Assembly (NCBI GenBank): GCA_013399875.1
Contig: VXAZ01010877.1
Coordinates: 1,012,695-1,076,694, forward strand
Direction of reading: 5' to 3'
Length of the DNA: 64,000 bases
From: Gymnorhina tibicen
Lineage: Eukaryota > Chordata > Aves > Passeriformes > Artamidae
The translations under genes were made by a program, and so were the position numbers. The notes below the pieces were generated by a model. That model worked only from the letters and a program-made list of their open reading frames with translations, was not told the DNA's origin and did not search any database. This document shows, piece by piece, positions 34,481 through 47,309 of this stretch (the first letter of the stretch is position 1; each line of letters begins with the position of its first letter).

Positions 34481-35114
34481 TGAAAAAATTCACCCCCAAA
34501 CTCATAGGATGCTAGCTGAAACAGCTGCAGAGCTATCACTTTTTGGAATTAATGGAAGCTAAGTGAAGACTGGAAGAAGGACACTTAGGCTAAGTCTAAA
34601 TTAGCAAGTAGTGCAACACAGCAGGAGGGGCTATGTCAGTATTATGTTGAAGACCTTAAGTCCACACAGTGCCTTTCTTCAAACTGACTTCCATTAGGTC
34701 CCATGCAGCATGTTTAGTGGACTTTTGATGTGTGTTTTCCAGTTTAGTTTAATCCTGGAGGAACTCATGAGACTGAGTGTGAGCTAAAGCATAAAGGACT
34801 ATTGGGAGATTTATTTCAGAGGAATGTATTTGATTTGAATTGAAATGGTAGTGTTGGGGTAGCCATTTAGGACTAAACTGGGATAAAATGAAGGCACTAG
34901 AGATAAATATGCCTGTCTTCAACAGCAAGTCGTTCTAACCTCATTTTTAATTGAAAAAGAGAAAAAAAATCAGTGTTTGAGGTAATGACAGGTTGTACGT
35001 ATGTGACATAATTTAACTTTGGATCAGTCTGAACTTTCTCATGTAAGACTTTCATGAGCAAATCAGAAAAATAATGGAATAGAATCACTGTTGTATTTGC
35101 GTGTGATAGGTGGA
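34481..35114. other. Unassigned sequence inside the old CR1-like copy
   Basis: This lies where the first half of the reverse transcriptase should be, and about the right length separates the two recognisable CR1 parts (roughly 0.9 kb from linker to catalytic motif). I cannot recognise RT motifs in it. It is either too decayed or partly replaced: 34590-34700 has a different texture, with phrases such as GCAAGTAGTGCAACACAGCA that could be a nested old DNA element. Confidence 0.35.
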
Positions 35115-35700
35115 AATCTTTGCTGAAGATAACATATGAACTTTATTGTGAGGAGAACATTTCAAGATGGATCCTGAAGAAGTATGTACAGGGCACGATA
35201 TGGATTAATGACTTGGGTTATGGAAGTGAAACTACATTTGTATGTTTTGTTCATGACACTAAACTTAGGACTTTTGTAAGTGAGAAGGGAAACAGGATCT
35301 AATTGCATTAGATCAGAATTTAAAATACTTTTGTTATATTAAAGATGTATTTGTCCCCAAATCAACATAATGGATTTGATCAAGAATCTCCAGGAAAAAA
35401 AAAGGGTTCAAGAGCACAAAAACAACATGGGGAATATGCCTAGTCAGGCAGTAGCACAGCAGAAACAAAGCAGGGGTGGCAATCAGCTCTGGTGAAAAAG
35501 AGGCAAACGTCATTCTGAGATGTGTGAACAAGAGTGTCATACATGAGATAGGGAGATCACCATTTTACATTGCATGTGAGTCCTCAGAGGAAGCCGGTTC
35601 TTAGATTTGGGTTGCACACTTGAGCAAAGATCTTGACAAAATGCAAGAGTCCGGCTGAGCACAAGAATGATATGACATTTCAGAAACTTAAGATCTAAAG
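35115..35700 (+). mobile_element. Old CR1/L3-like LINE, reverse-transcriptase catalytic and downstream region
   Basis: The frame at 35120-35302 reads INDLGYGSETTFVCFVHDTK near its centre. This matches the CR1 reverse-transcriptase block INDL...SKFADDTKLGG, with the catalytic FADD changed to FVHD (35246-35257). Downstream nucleotides keep the family order: ATGGGGAATATGCCTAGTCA, GCAAACGTCATTCTGAGATG, GTCCTCAGAGGAAGCC (family cctcagctggagtactgt region), GGGTTGCACACTTGAGCAAA (family ctgggcaccacatttcaggaa). One catalytic aspartate is lost and stops follow, so it is inactive. It appears to be the continuation of the copy starting at 33855. Confidence 0.8.
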
Positions 35701-38700
35701 AAAGGCCGCATAAATCCATAATGCTTACGTGGGAAAAAAAAAGAGAAGACAAAATAATTACATGAAAACATGGAGAAGTTGCCTCTTCATGGTTGTCTAC
35801 CCAGAAAAACCCCAGGACAGAGGGAATAATTGGGAATATCTCTCTTTAATCAGATACTTGGTGATACCAAACCAGCAGTTGCAGCTTGACTCAAGACAAA
35901 GGTTTTTTAGCTAAGCAAAATAAACATGAAAACAAGGTTTATTCTAAAAACACAAAAGGTCACAGAATTACAAAGTTAGAGTTATCTGCCAGCCCCATAT
36001 GAGTGTCTGGGAATTCTCTTGGGATATCAGTTAGCACTAGCTAGCACCTGTATTTGGGTGTCTGAACTGACACTTGAAAATCTGTGGTTTTACTGGCATG
36101 TGAAGTGTTATGGCAAACAGATTTGAGAAAATTTTTATTGTATCTAGGCAAGACCAGTGATTCTGTTTGCACAATGAAATGCATCTTGAACAGACACATA
36201 AAACAGGCAGTCAACATATGTCCAGTCACTATTATTTAATATATTATTTCCTTGTTCTTTTTATTACAACACCGTCTTCAAACACCTTAGAAGGAAATCC
36301 ACTTGTTTCATTATAGGCACACTTTTATGGTAACAAGGGATTTGACAGTGCACTGCAAAAAAGTGAATTTTAACATGAGAGTGTGTGAAAGAAATGTTGA
36401 TGAAGCAGGCAATATGGAATTTGCTGAGCTCAAATATGGTATATATCCTTGTATGTGATACGCTATCAAATGGATAGGACAGAAGAAGGATTCAGAAAGG
36501 GAGATTCGTGACCAAATCAATGGGAAAAAATTGAGCACTGGGATTTATATGTGCTGAAGAAAAGCAGGGAAACAAGCAACATATGTGAAAGTTACATATC
36601 CTACAAGATCGTAAGAATGGACTTTATATGTAAAATTGTTAAAGTCACCCTCTAACAAAGCTTGAACCCATGCCTTCTGTAATCCCTTGATCTAAGAAAT
36701 ACAAGCACAAGTAATTGAGTGATTCTGTGAACCAGCATCATGAGCATGCATGTTTTCCTTTTATAGGCACCTTTCTACAGTGTTTTAAACAACTGTACAA
36801 AAATAAACAAAAATTCTATGCAAATGACCTATTATTTTTTAAAACCAATATGTAGGAGGAAGTAATGAGATATTTGATCTGATTATCAAGCATATTACTA
36901 AAATGGTTGTAAGACTTTATTCATAAATGTCATTTAAAAATTATTTCAGATGAGTATAAACGTCTGTGAAATGACTGCTTTCACTTAGTATCTTTTGGTA
37001 TTAATAAAAGAGAATATTAACATAAGAAAAATGTGATAGTTCTCTGAGTAGTAGCAGAAGTTTGGTAATTTACCAACTTTTCAGTAAATGATACCAATAA
37101 TTGAAAGTCTAGTGCTGCTTACCTTAATGTACTTCTACATATTTTATTTAAGGTTTTAGCAAGAAATAATCCTCACATGAAAGGAAAAAAAATCTAGCTC
37201 TCCAAATTCAAAGTACTAGTATCATTTACCCAATGAAATATATCAATCCTGAAAGTCAGCTTCCACTAATGTGTTCATTGCAACATTATTGGTGGTAATA
37301 TACTTAATTAGTGAATTTTATATAAGATTTATTTTATTCACAGAAGCTTGGTTTGATAAAATCCTTCATTGCAATTCTTTTAATAGGTAGACTATAGAAA
37401 CTACATTAATATTACATCCATGAGCAAAGAGATTACCCCACAGTTAATGACTCCCTTGGGTTGCCCTTTTCTATTAAAGGCACAGAGCCAAAAAATTGTA
37501 ATTTTTTTCCTTACCTCTGAAATAAAGAAACGTTGTTATGTGAAAAACTAAGTGTTGGTTCTTTTTATAACATCTGGCTTGTGAAAAAATGAGAAGTGAC
37601 AAAATAAACTAAGTCTGAAACAAACATTGCTCTGCTTTGTATTGACAAAAATCTAGTTTAGGGTAAAAAATAGACTCCAAAGGCTGTTGATATGTCTGCC
37701 AAATGACTCCTAAAACATCTAGAAGTGATTGGGGTCAGGAGAAGAATACAGCATCTGAAAGGATTCTGCAAGGAAAATTTTTAAGTGAAACAGTAATGTC
37801 TTTTGGTGTACTCCTTGTGGGCAGGAAAGCAGTGACAGCTGCACACTGGTGTTCCAATATTTTCTGCAACTTGTGCTTCAGAAGATCTTATATTTGTTTG
37901 CTTCGCTTCTTCCTTTGTTTCACAAGGGCTGAAGTGTCACATAGGCAATACCTGTTATGACAACACAACTTCCTTACCACCACCCTAACACTTTTGTGGG
38001 GCAGGAGGAGGCAATTTGGGATCACTGTCTGCTGCACCAACAGCTGCTAGACCAACAGCTGAACATGAAGCCTGCAGAGACAAGAAGGAGGAGCAGCTTG
38101 TAAAGAGTGCACTTGGTGGTCTTCCAGAAAGGCTTGAAGTATACTCTCATCCAGCCACATTATTTCAGGCAGAGAGATTAACATTGCTGAGTGCAATAAA
38201 AGATTTCAGTAGAAAAGAAGAATTGACAGCTATACTGGTCTTGGGCATCTGTCTACTTTTATGGATATTAAAAGAAAACCACACAGAGATGATGCCATAA
38301 CAGGAGACCAATTGGCATTTTTTGCTATCAGAAGGCAAGTCATCTCATTCTAAGATGTTTAGAGAGATGAGATGAAATCCTTTCTGCAAGTACCTATTGT
38401 CTTTCACTCACTGTGGAGACAGGTTAAGCAAAATGTCTAAGTTTTAATAAAAAGAAATCCTGGCCTTAGAGTCTGAGAACGTGTTCTGTCCTGACAAAAA
38501 AATGTATCTTAAAAATATTTATTGTTCAACCTCTTTGAATTTCTTTTCTTTGCTCTCCAGTTCCAAGATCTGCTCAAGGCACATTTTTATTCTCACTGGT
38601 TTGGCTTATCCTTACAAACCCAACAGGGCCCAGGCTGAGACTTGAGGAGTGATACTGGTTATCCCTGTCAACCATGGTTGTGGACTTGGCCTGTGCTGAC

Positions 38701-40046
38701 CTGTTCTTCTCAGTCACTGCCTGGGCATGGTTTGGGCCTTGGGCAGGAGCTTCTCCCTTGAAATCCACATGGCAACCTGGATGGAAGTCTGAATGCAAAC
38801 TATGAGATGCCAAAGCAGACACTAAAACCAGGGTCTGTCCAGGTTTTTGTTAGTTTTATACACTACAGTTTCTGAGCCACATTAGCTTCCCTCTCACTGG
38901 AAAAGATGATAAAAGGCACTTAGCCTTTTTCTACAGAAAAGAATAACAGTATCTTTTTTTATTTCCTTCTGTTTCACATTTTAGCTCATAGAAAAATACT
39001 AAAAAATCCCTGTTGCTTTATAATAGACTCATAATAAGTGGCTTTTGGGATTGATTAAGTACCTCAGCTTCACTCTTGTGTTAATCAATTGCAGCATACG
39101 GTTATTGCTTCATGTACTGCTGCAATGGAATGGATCATTTACCATATAAAAACTCCATCCCAACTCTGTCTGCTGCTCTGGTTCTAGACACCAGCTTCTT
39201 TTATGGTCGTGTTTTCCATGACTGTGGAACAAGAATCATAACGTGTTTTGTGGTCATGGGAATATGGAAAACGGGAGTAAAATGCATAGTGACCTACTTT
39301 TAAGAAAATAATTGGAGCATATCACATATGTTTGTAACATAGAAAGCATATTAATATTTATGAGGAAGTACCTTTACTTTTGAGATAAATTTTAAAAAAT
39401 ATTTTTATTTTTTTCATGGACCACATCTCTGATTTAAAAATAAACTGTGTCAATTCTAATTATCTATTTCTAGTTTAAAAATTTTCTTCAGATTAGCTCT
39501 AATACATTTAATTGAGTGTTAAGGGTCTCATCTAATTTATTGCATGGTATCGCGATGAAAAGCAAAAAAATAAAGAAACCTGAAAGTATCAAAAATTGTA
39601 CTTTCCATGATTTTTAATTTTAATGTCTTCAAACATTTAAAATAGTGATGATTTGAGTTCCATAGTCAAAAAATTTCCTTTGTAAAGAAACATGAATCAG
39701 AATATAATTTTTAAGCTTAGCCATGTTTATATGCATAAGTGATTATTGCATAAGGAGATTAATAATAAATCACAGAGAGATTTATAAATAAGTTATCCAT
39801 GGGAAACTGAGCTACTGCTGCCAATTTACTCCTTTACTTTGTACACATTGGATTGTCATTAAACTATTTAGTTATAAGCTATTTAGCGTGTAATTCCATA
39901 TATTGCCATTTTATGAATTTGGGTAATAGACGTGGTGAGCTGCACAGCCACTGCTCACTGGCCTGCATGGCAATAGCTGTGCTTAGGAGACTCTCTGGAG
40001 ATATTCACCTCAGCAGATATGTATATGCACACAAATAATCTATGCT
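35701..40046. other. Gene desert, no clear feature
   Basis: AT-rich sequence with no exon or CpG island. Near 36650-36700 a phrase (CTTGAACCCATGCCTTCTG) recalls old tRNA-derived repeats. The frames at 37703-37960 and 38016-38300 have no recognisable domain. From 36900 to 37400 the sequence is especially AT-rich and could include regulatory sequence, but nothing specific can be claimed. Confidence 0.5.
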
Positions 40047-40047
40047 A

Positions 40048-40094
<47 letters not shown>

Positions 40095-40100
40095 TTATCT
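40047..40100 (+). repeat. (ATCT)n tetranucleotide microsatellite
   Basis: About 12-13 consecutive ATCT/CTAT units, with one T substitution near the right end (CTATTTATCT). The almost pure array predicts a polymorphic length. Confidence 0.95.
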
Positions 40101-43100
40101 AAGTTGCATGCTTATTTTCAGATTCTTGCCCTGACTTAGGCTGAAGTTGCAACAACCCTCAAGTCCATAGCTACGCTGATTAGGACTACCATTTATCAAC
40201 TACTACTGGCAACTTCATTTAATTTCTACACTGAAAAAAATTTTTTTTACTATAAATCAAATGTGATGTGCTCTGATTCCGTGGGTGGATGTGGTGGGAA
40301 TTACTAAAGTGGTCATACGTGATCTCTAGCTAAAGGTGTTATCCATCAGCATTAGGTCTAAAACAAAATAATATTTCTATGTGTTTTTGTGAGCGTTTGT
40401 TGGCAAAGCACTCATCCTGCTCATTTCTTTGGAAGTATTTGTCATTAGGAAAGCTTAAAAACAGAAAAAAAAAAGGAAGAAATTAAGTGTTACGCAAATC
40501 ATACCACACAGCTGTTTTATGATCCTATCACTTTGAAAAAGAGGGAGAGAGGTTTTTCTGAATCTAATCTTACATAGTCCATCTGTTGCAGCATATGACA
40601 AGAAGTCAAGCATCTGAACTTTTAGGAGCCGTTATGGATCCTTGACATGGATCTGGCTTTCATTGTGCAGCCAATGTTGATACTTCCACTGATTGCACTG
40701 ATTGACTGTTGTGTCATATTATCCTTGGCCTTTCCGACTCCCTCACTTCGGGGGATATCAACACTAGTAATCGTCAGGCAGAGCTCAATTGATTATCTTC
40801 AGAATTTTCTCTGCCTATTGACCATAATGGAAAAAAATTGTGCCTCTGAATTATTCAAAATGAAAACATACACAGAAGAAATCAATAAGGCACATCTGAT
40901 ATTAAAGACAAATTAAAGCAGGCAGTATAACGTGTCTTGGGGCACCTGCTACACACAAAGAAGAAAGCATTTTAGAGGTAAAGAAGACTATTCTCCTCCT
41001 TTCCTTTCATTCTTTTGCAAGTAATATATTTTAGCTGTCAAAATTAACATCTTTATGAATTAGGACATTAAGGGTTTCTTTTCAACTTATCCTTTGCAAA
41101 TGTTAGAATTTAACTTCAGACTCTAGCACAATAATTCCTTCTTTGTATCCCCAAAGTCTTTTTAACTTAAATGTAACATGCCACGCTGGAGGGATGAAAT
41201 TATAGAAAAATGTTCAGGTCAGAAAAATCACATTAACAAATATCTAGAGTTAGGCACTAAGCCTCTGCAGACTTTCAAATATTAAACTAGTGAAGAAAAA
41301 TGTGCCTCTCTGTGAAATATCCAGCATGTTAGCAGTAGGAAAATGTTCCCTACATGAATCACAGATAGGATTTTTAAAAATCTCTGTATCATTTTTGGGG
41401 GGCAGTATTACTGGAGAGTCATTCAAGTTTTTACTCCGAGTTTCTCATTCAAGACAGACTACACGTAGAACGGTGATATAGTGGATGTCATGTAGCATCT
41501 CTGGTTTTCCGTTGGTAAGAGTCAGGATTTGGAATCATTAGAATATTCTCTGATTGCAAATCTGCTATGAATGTCGTAAATTTCTTAGCAAGGGCTGCAG
41601 AAAAACTGTTCCATGTCTGTTGTTTGAAGCAATCGAGAAAACAACACAGCACTTGTGTGACAATGGACAGCATTAATACCCTGAACATTTCTAACACGCA
41701 TTTGGAAATTTGTATTAGGATTTGATTCCTTACTTCCTTACTTCATGGAATGATAATTTTTTTTCAGTATTATCTCACTGTCTTCTTTATAGTAAATTTT
41801 TATTTACATGTAATTGAAATACCAAAAAATTTGCAAGGGAAATGTCAGTAATGTAATGTCTTTTAAGGAATTGAAACCCTTTCCTAAAAGTCTGAAAGAG
41901 GGGCAATTGCTGCTGTAATAATTAATGCCCACAGGAAACACAGTCATACCCAGGATGATGCAACAACCCCCAGGAATGAGAGCATTGATGGCTGAGTGGT
42001 CTCTCAAAAAACTCACACAACTGGAATTTGTTTTCACTCTTCATTGAAATTCATACAGGCAGTTGAACCCTATAAAACCAAATGGGTTTTTATTGAGGCT
42101 TTTGGGGGGATGGAGTAAAATATGTAAGGACACAAAGCTGCTGTGTAAAAGGAGAAACCTGAATGATTTCTGCTATTAGTTTGTCTTTTACTGGAAAATG
42201 TGAATAGGCTTAAGCTGTTAATACCAGTACATTTTTACTGCAAGAGGTAGGATTTCCAAAAATATAAATTATTGAGAGATGCAGATAAAATATTTAAAAC
42301 TACTTAATGTGTTAGGTGCCCAGGTTCTCTTGATCTCAATGGAAAATAGGCACCTAAGCTGCTTAGCAGTTTAGAAAAATTATTCTGGTATCCCATCCTC
42401 CCATGTAAACACCTAAATACAGCTTAAATTCTGGATAAAGATGCACAATGTGCTGTGGAGTGACTATACACTATGGCTGGTGTTCTTCTTGTCTAATTTT
42501 ACACACTAGTCAGAAATTTAGGAATGTTTTTAAAACAGGAGTCTTTAGTGCCCTCAGAAATATTATAAGATATGAAGGAAAAATCCACAGGATTACCAGA
42601 TGTGATATAAGACCCAGAGAAAACTTATTCCCTCCTGGAAGTGCCAGTTCAGAGTAGAAGGAAGAGTCTGTGTTGCTTTAAATGGGACCAGATGTGTATA
42701 TTCAGCATGGGGGTCTTAATTTAATTTGTATGGCTCTGCTCGTATTTTCCAGGTCAGAGAGTATTTCTGAGGTCCTGAATGTGGCGGTGACCATGTGGTG
42801 TGGCATTTCCTCCTTGTCGAGGTTTGACAAGGAAACGTGTGACCACTGGTTGAACAGGAACCATGGAGAACTAACACAGGTAAGTCTGAGAATGACCCAG
42901 GGCACTCGGCACTCACCTAAATCTCTTCACTGGCACGTCTTGAAACTGTCAGCTGAGATTGATAAAATGTGAGAAACATGAGATTAAATATAGCTTGGAA
43001 AGGTGGACTGGGTTTCACACACTGCAAAGTCAGAATTTTGCACTAACCTGGTGCTTACTGAAATCACAAACTGTAATAGTGGCTGATGTTGAACCATGGC

Positions 43101-45919
43101 TAAAAAAAAGTTCAGAGGTGTTCTGCTTGTCCCAAGCATTGCACATTGATAATGGGTAGTTTTCAGTTCAGTCCTCATGTTGAAGCTGCCTTTTTTGCTT
43201 ATTTCTTTGTCAAAATGTAATCATGTATCAGGAAATGGCATCCCTGTGAAAACCTGCTTAAAACCTGTGGTACTATATTTAACATAAACACAAAAACATG
43301 TGTCTGTCTTTGCAACTTTGCCTAAAATTTTGGATGCTGTTTTTCAGTTTGGATTAAAGTTTGTTCCTGAAATGGAGGACAAAATATCACATCATCCTGG
43401 CTTGACACAGTGACAGGGAATTACTAAAATTCTTGTTGCTATAAATAATAACTCTGATTGTTGAACCAAGTAAAATACGGTCAGCTTTACAGAATCTGTG
43501 AAACTAGTGGGAATTGCTTAGCAAAATTTCTTTTGAAAATATTTAATGCAGTTTCAAAAAATAGAGGGTTTTTTTTCTGTTCAGTTCTGCTGGAGATCTT
43601 ATGTTGCTTGGGTAGATGAAACTCTAGATATTGTCCCCAGGACTACTGAGACACTATTACCCATGGGAACACCAGACTCAAGATTTAGATTATTGGACTG
43701 GTAGGAAGGCTTTCTTCATCACAAAACCAGTGCATGTAAGTGTATAAAATGTATCTGCATTCTCTGTATCAAAACTTTCTATTCGATAGCTTGCACAAAA
43801 AAGTTTTTTCTCAATATATGTTTCTTCTCGGGAGGTGTGTTCCTCTGTGAAAGAGTAAGACCTGAATAAAACTACAGCAGTATTTACAAGGAGTTGCAAG
43901 CACTGGAAAAATGAAATAAATGTGAAAGAATGTAGAAGCACAATAGTGTATGTAAGCATGGTGCTGAGTAAAAGGGCTAAGGGACTCGATGCCTGGCTAC
44001 TTGCAGTTCCAAGTAACAGTTTGTGTTGTCAAAGCACGGAGGTGTTGAAGAGGTGCTCTTTAATCTGTGGTGGAAGGATATGAAAACAGAGTGAGAACAG
44101 GTCAAAGCAGAAAGAGAATATGGCAGGAGATCTCCCTAGTTTTAAAATACTTTCTATGCTCTCAAAAAACTGAGTGCTGTCTCGGCTTGATTCAGGCATC
44201 CCTTTCAGAGTGACCAATTAGTCCTTGTTGAAACAAACCCCCAAGGTAATTTTAGTTCTCCAGGCATGGTCAAGTGTCTCAAGGCATGGAGCCAGGACCA
44301 AATGTCATGCACTGTGAAGGTGGCCAGTTGACATTAAGGGAGTTATTCCTTAGCAGAACAAATGCACGCCATTCTATAACACACAGCCTAGGGGCAGGAT
44401 GATTCCTGGGACTAGTTATACTGACAATATATGTGCAGCATACGTTCTCTACATTCTTGCAGAGGAAGTGGAAAGAACCACTCAAGTCTTGATAACACTG
44501 TACAACACATCTATCTCATATCTGAACCCTAACAAATTTAATATTTTCCTCTATCTGTTTTGCCTATATTACCTGACAAATACCTTTCCTCATATGTTTA
44601 TGGGATTTAAATCCCATAGGAAAGGCCTGGAATCCTCACATCCTGTTTCCCAAATGAGCATTACCTTCTACACAATAAAAAGAGTCAACATCTCTCCTAT
44701 TTTCTTCAGAATAAAAACGCTAGCAAGGAACCTGTACTCAGAACTGGCTTCAGAATTATGAATGCCAAACGGATGTATGTTCTAGTCTGAACATATGCAC
44801 TTAATACAAAAGATAAGGTTACCTCCTTCTCCATGGCTTTTCTCATTTAATGACCTGACTTGGAGGCCTATTGTACATGTGCAGGCTTTTAGGCACATCT
44901 TCCTTCCTGTGGACTGGATAAGCAGCAAGATTGCTAGAAGTTACAACTGCAATGCCAATCTTATGCCATGTTTATCATTTTAACGAGTAAGTTTGCTATT
45001 AAACTATTTTGAATAGTGTGAGGCTCATAAATTTTAGACTGCAAAAGTTGATTAGATGATGGACTTATTTTCCATTTTCATTGCATGCCTAAGTTACAGT
45101 AAACAAATAATAAACTGTGTGGAGAAGTGTCAGATAATGAACAGCATTCACCCTGTACATTTCTGAAAACTGAGTGTGGAAGCCTGTGGAAGTGCATCCT
45201 TGCTTCTTTTTTCCTGAGCAGCCCCTTCTGGGAACTGTCAGAGGCAAAATAGGAGGGTATTTTGTCTGAAGTAAAGCAGACATTGTAAATGCTCCTAATA
45301 GACCTGCAGAATTGTAAAACCATGAACTGTCCAAAAAAACCAAAACTGGTATAAAAGAAACTGATGTACCTGAGGGGTATTGTTGTTGTAAGAAGTACAG
45401 TTTTAGTTTTTCAGTCTAAGTTCTTACATTGCCACTCCCCACTATCTTCTCTTTGACAGAAAACAAGTATACCCCACAGATGTTTTATATCAGCTAATAA
45501 CTTGTCTTGTTGTGTTTTGCCAAGTTAAAACTTGACATTTTATTAATTTCAGTAGAAGTCTGTTGCCAGTGATTTCTCAGGAAGTCATGCAAAAAGGTAT
45601 CACATGGAACAGGAGGGATGGAACATTTTAAAGAAGTTTATCCAAAATTACTCCAGAACTGACTTTTGTTTGAAATGCTTTGGAAAGATGTTGGATTATT
45701 GTTACATAGAGATGTTCCTGTTAAACAAGAAGTGATATTGGACGGCTGCTTTAATATGGTACTACAGACAACATCTAGTTACAAAGCAGGAGTAATGGTC
45801 TACACCAAGGATATAAACTGCATGTTTCAAACCTATAAGGTGCTTGGAGATGAAAAGTGAACTCAAGACCTTCATGGTATTTCCATTAAGCCTTTCTCTA
45901 CAGTGGAGAGCCTTTAACC
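40101..45919. other. Gene desert, no clear feature
   Basis: No gene is supported. A phrase at 42310-42365 (TTAGGTGCCCAGG ... TAGGCACCTAAGC) resembles the short inverted G-CCTAA words of decayed amniote repeats, similar to those near 17940. The minus frames at 42702-42916 and the plus frame at 42682-42972 overlap and are chance. A 120-codon frame at 44399-44761 shows no domain. Confidence 0.5.
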
Positions 45920-46327
45920 AATATGGCCACCAAGTTGATTAGAGGGTGGGAACAACTTTGGTTTTTACAGCCTGGAAAAGGCTTCAGGGAGACCTAATTG
46001 TGGCCTTCTAGTACCTGAAGGGAACCAACTGGAAAGATGGAGATGGACTTTTTAAAAGAGCGTGTAGTGACAGGACAAGAGGAAATGGATTCAAACTAAA
46101 AGAGGGTAAGTTTAAATTGGATATTTGAAAGAAATTCTTTATTGTGACAGTGCCCAGAAAAGCTGTGGGTGTCTTGTCCCTGAAAGTGGTCAAGGCCAGG
46201 TTGAATGGGGCTCTGAGCATCTTAGTCTAGTGGGAGGTGTCCCTGCACACGGTGGTAGAGTTGGAACTAGATGACTTTTCAGGTTCTTCCAGGCCATTCT
46301 TTGATTCCATGAGTCTGTGATTCTATG
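45920..46327 (+). mobile_element. CR1 LINE 3' fragment (avian type)
   Basis: Sense-strand CR1 phrases run in order: ACAGCCTGGAAAAGGCTTCA, GGGAGACCTAATTGTGGCCT, AGTACCTGAAGGGA, GACAAGAGGAAATGG, AAAGTGGTCAAGGCCAGG, TTGAATGGGGCTCTGAGCA. It ends in TTTGATTCCATGAGTC and TGTGATTCTATG, the CR1 terminal repeat. About 400 bases of the 3' end remain, truncated at the 5' side. It is more intact than the copies near 33500 but has several indels. Confidence 0.92.
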
Positions 46328-46351
46328 GGTGTTTGCACTCTGCAAACACCC
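46327..46351. repeat. Perfect 11-bp hairpin abutting the CR1 3' end
   Basis: GGGTGTTTGCA (46327-46337) and TGCAAACACCC (46341-46351) are exact reverse complements around a 3-base CTC loop. The hairpin starts at the last G of the CR1 terminal ATTCTATG. It may be the insertion target or a template-switch product made during integration. Confidence 0.8.
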
Positions 46352-47309
46352 CAATATCCTGCTCCTAGGAAGGAGGTCGTGAGCTTTACAGAGCTTTATG
46401 TTTTCATAAGAAAAATAATATATTGCAATAACAGGTGTCATTAGAATAAATCACACTGAAGATATTTTCATCCATGACTTATAACAGGGTTTTAGAGCAG
46501 TTAGAAGCTAATAATATTATTTTATAAGGTGATATAGTGCTGATGATTGCAGAAAATTTAAGAAGGTAATTTGTTAATGAAACATGAACATTACTATCTT
46601 CAGAAAAGAAACAATATTTTGGGAATATTTTGTTATTACTGACTATTTGCCAGCTCAGGAAAATCCCATTTAGCAATCTGTAATTGCTAAAAAGTTGTTG
46701 TCAAACACAATAATTGAGGAAAAAATGAACTAAACTGAAGAAACCTAAATGATACTTCTGTCTTTAACAGACAGTGTAAACAATCCAGAGTGAAGGGAAT
46801 CTCCTACCCCCAACAGTTCCCAGTTGTATTGGTAAAATTTCAAAAGCAGATGAGAAGTAAAATTGATCTTGGAAAGAAACCAAAGAATGACATCATCAGT
46901 TTAGTGATTCCAGTTTACAGTTTAATGTGGAAATGGTAAAAAGAATTATAAAAGCTCAAAAGCAGAAGTGGTTGAAATAAAGATAAATAAGTAACAAGAA
47001 ATTTCCTGAATTTGAAATGGTTTAACTTTATATGCCATTAATTTTGATTATGACTTTTTTCTGAAAGCAGAGAAAATGAAGGCATATGGCTGTGTCTTAT
47101 TCTTTTCCATTCCAACATTCTCATACCTCTGTATACAGAAATTCATTGTTGCTAGGTTCCACAGTTTCTTTAAAGAAGTTGAGCTTCGAGAAGACAATGT
47201 ATCTAGTAATTCAAAACCCACCAGTTTGCTAAAATAATTAGTTTAAAATGAACACTGTACTTATGTGGCTTTTCATGACATCCTTCAAAGCCGCATATAA
47301 AAGTTTATA
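46352..47309. other. AT-rich spacer, no gene seen
   Basis: No gene, CpG island or recognisable repeat. Confidence 0.5.

Noticed and set aside
35120..35302. Possible small host protein of 60 codons
   Set aside because: The sequence matches the CR1 reverse-transcriptase block with a changed catalytic motif, so it is a dead LINE remnant.
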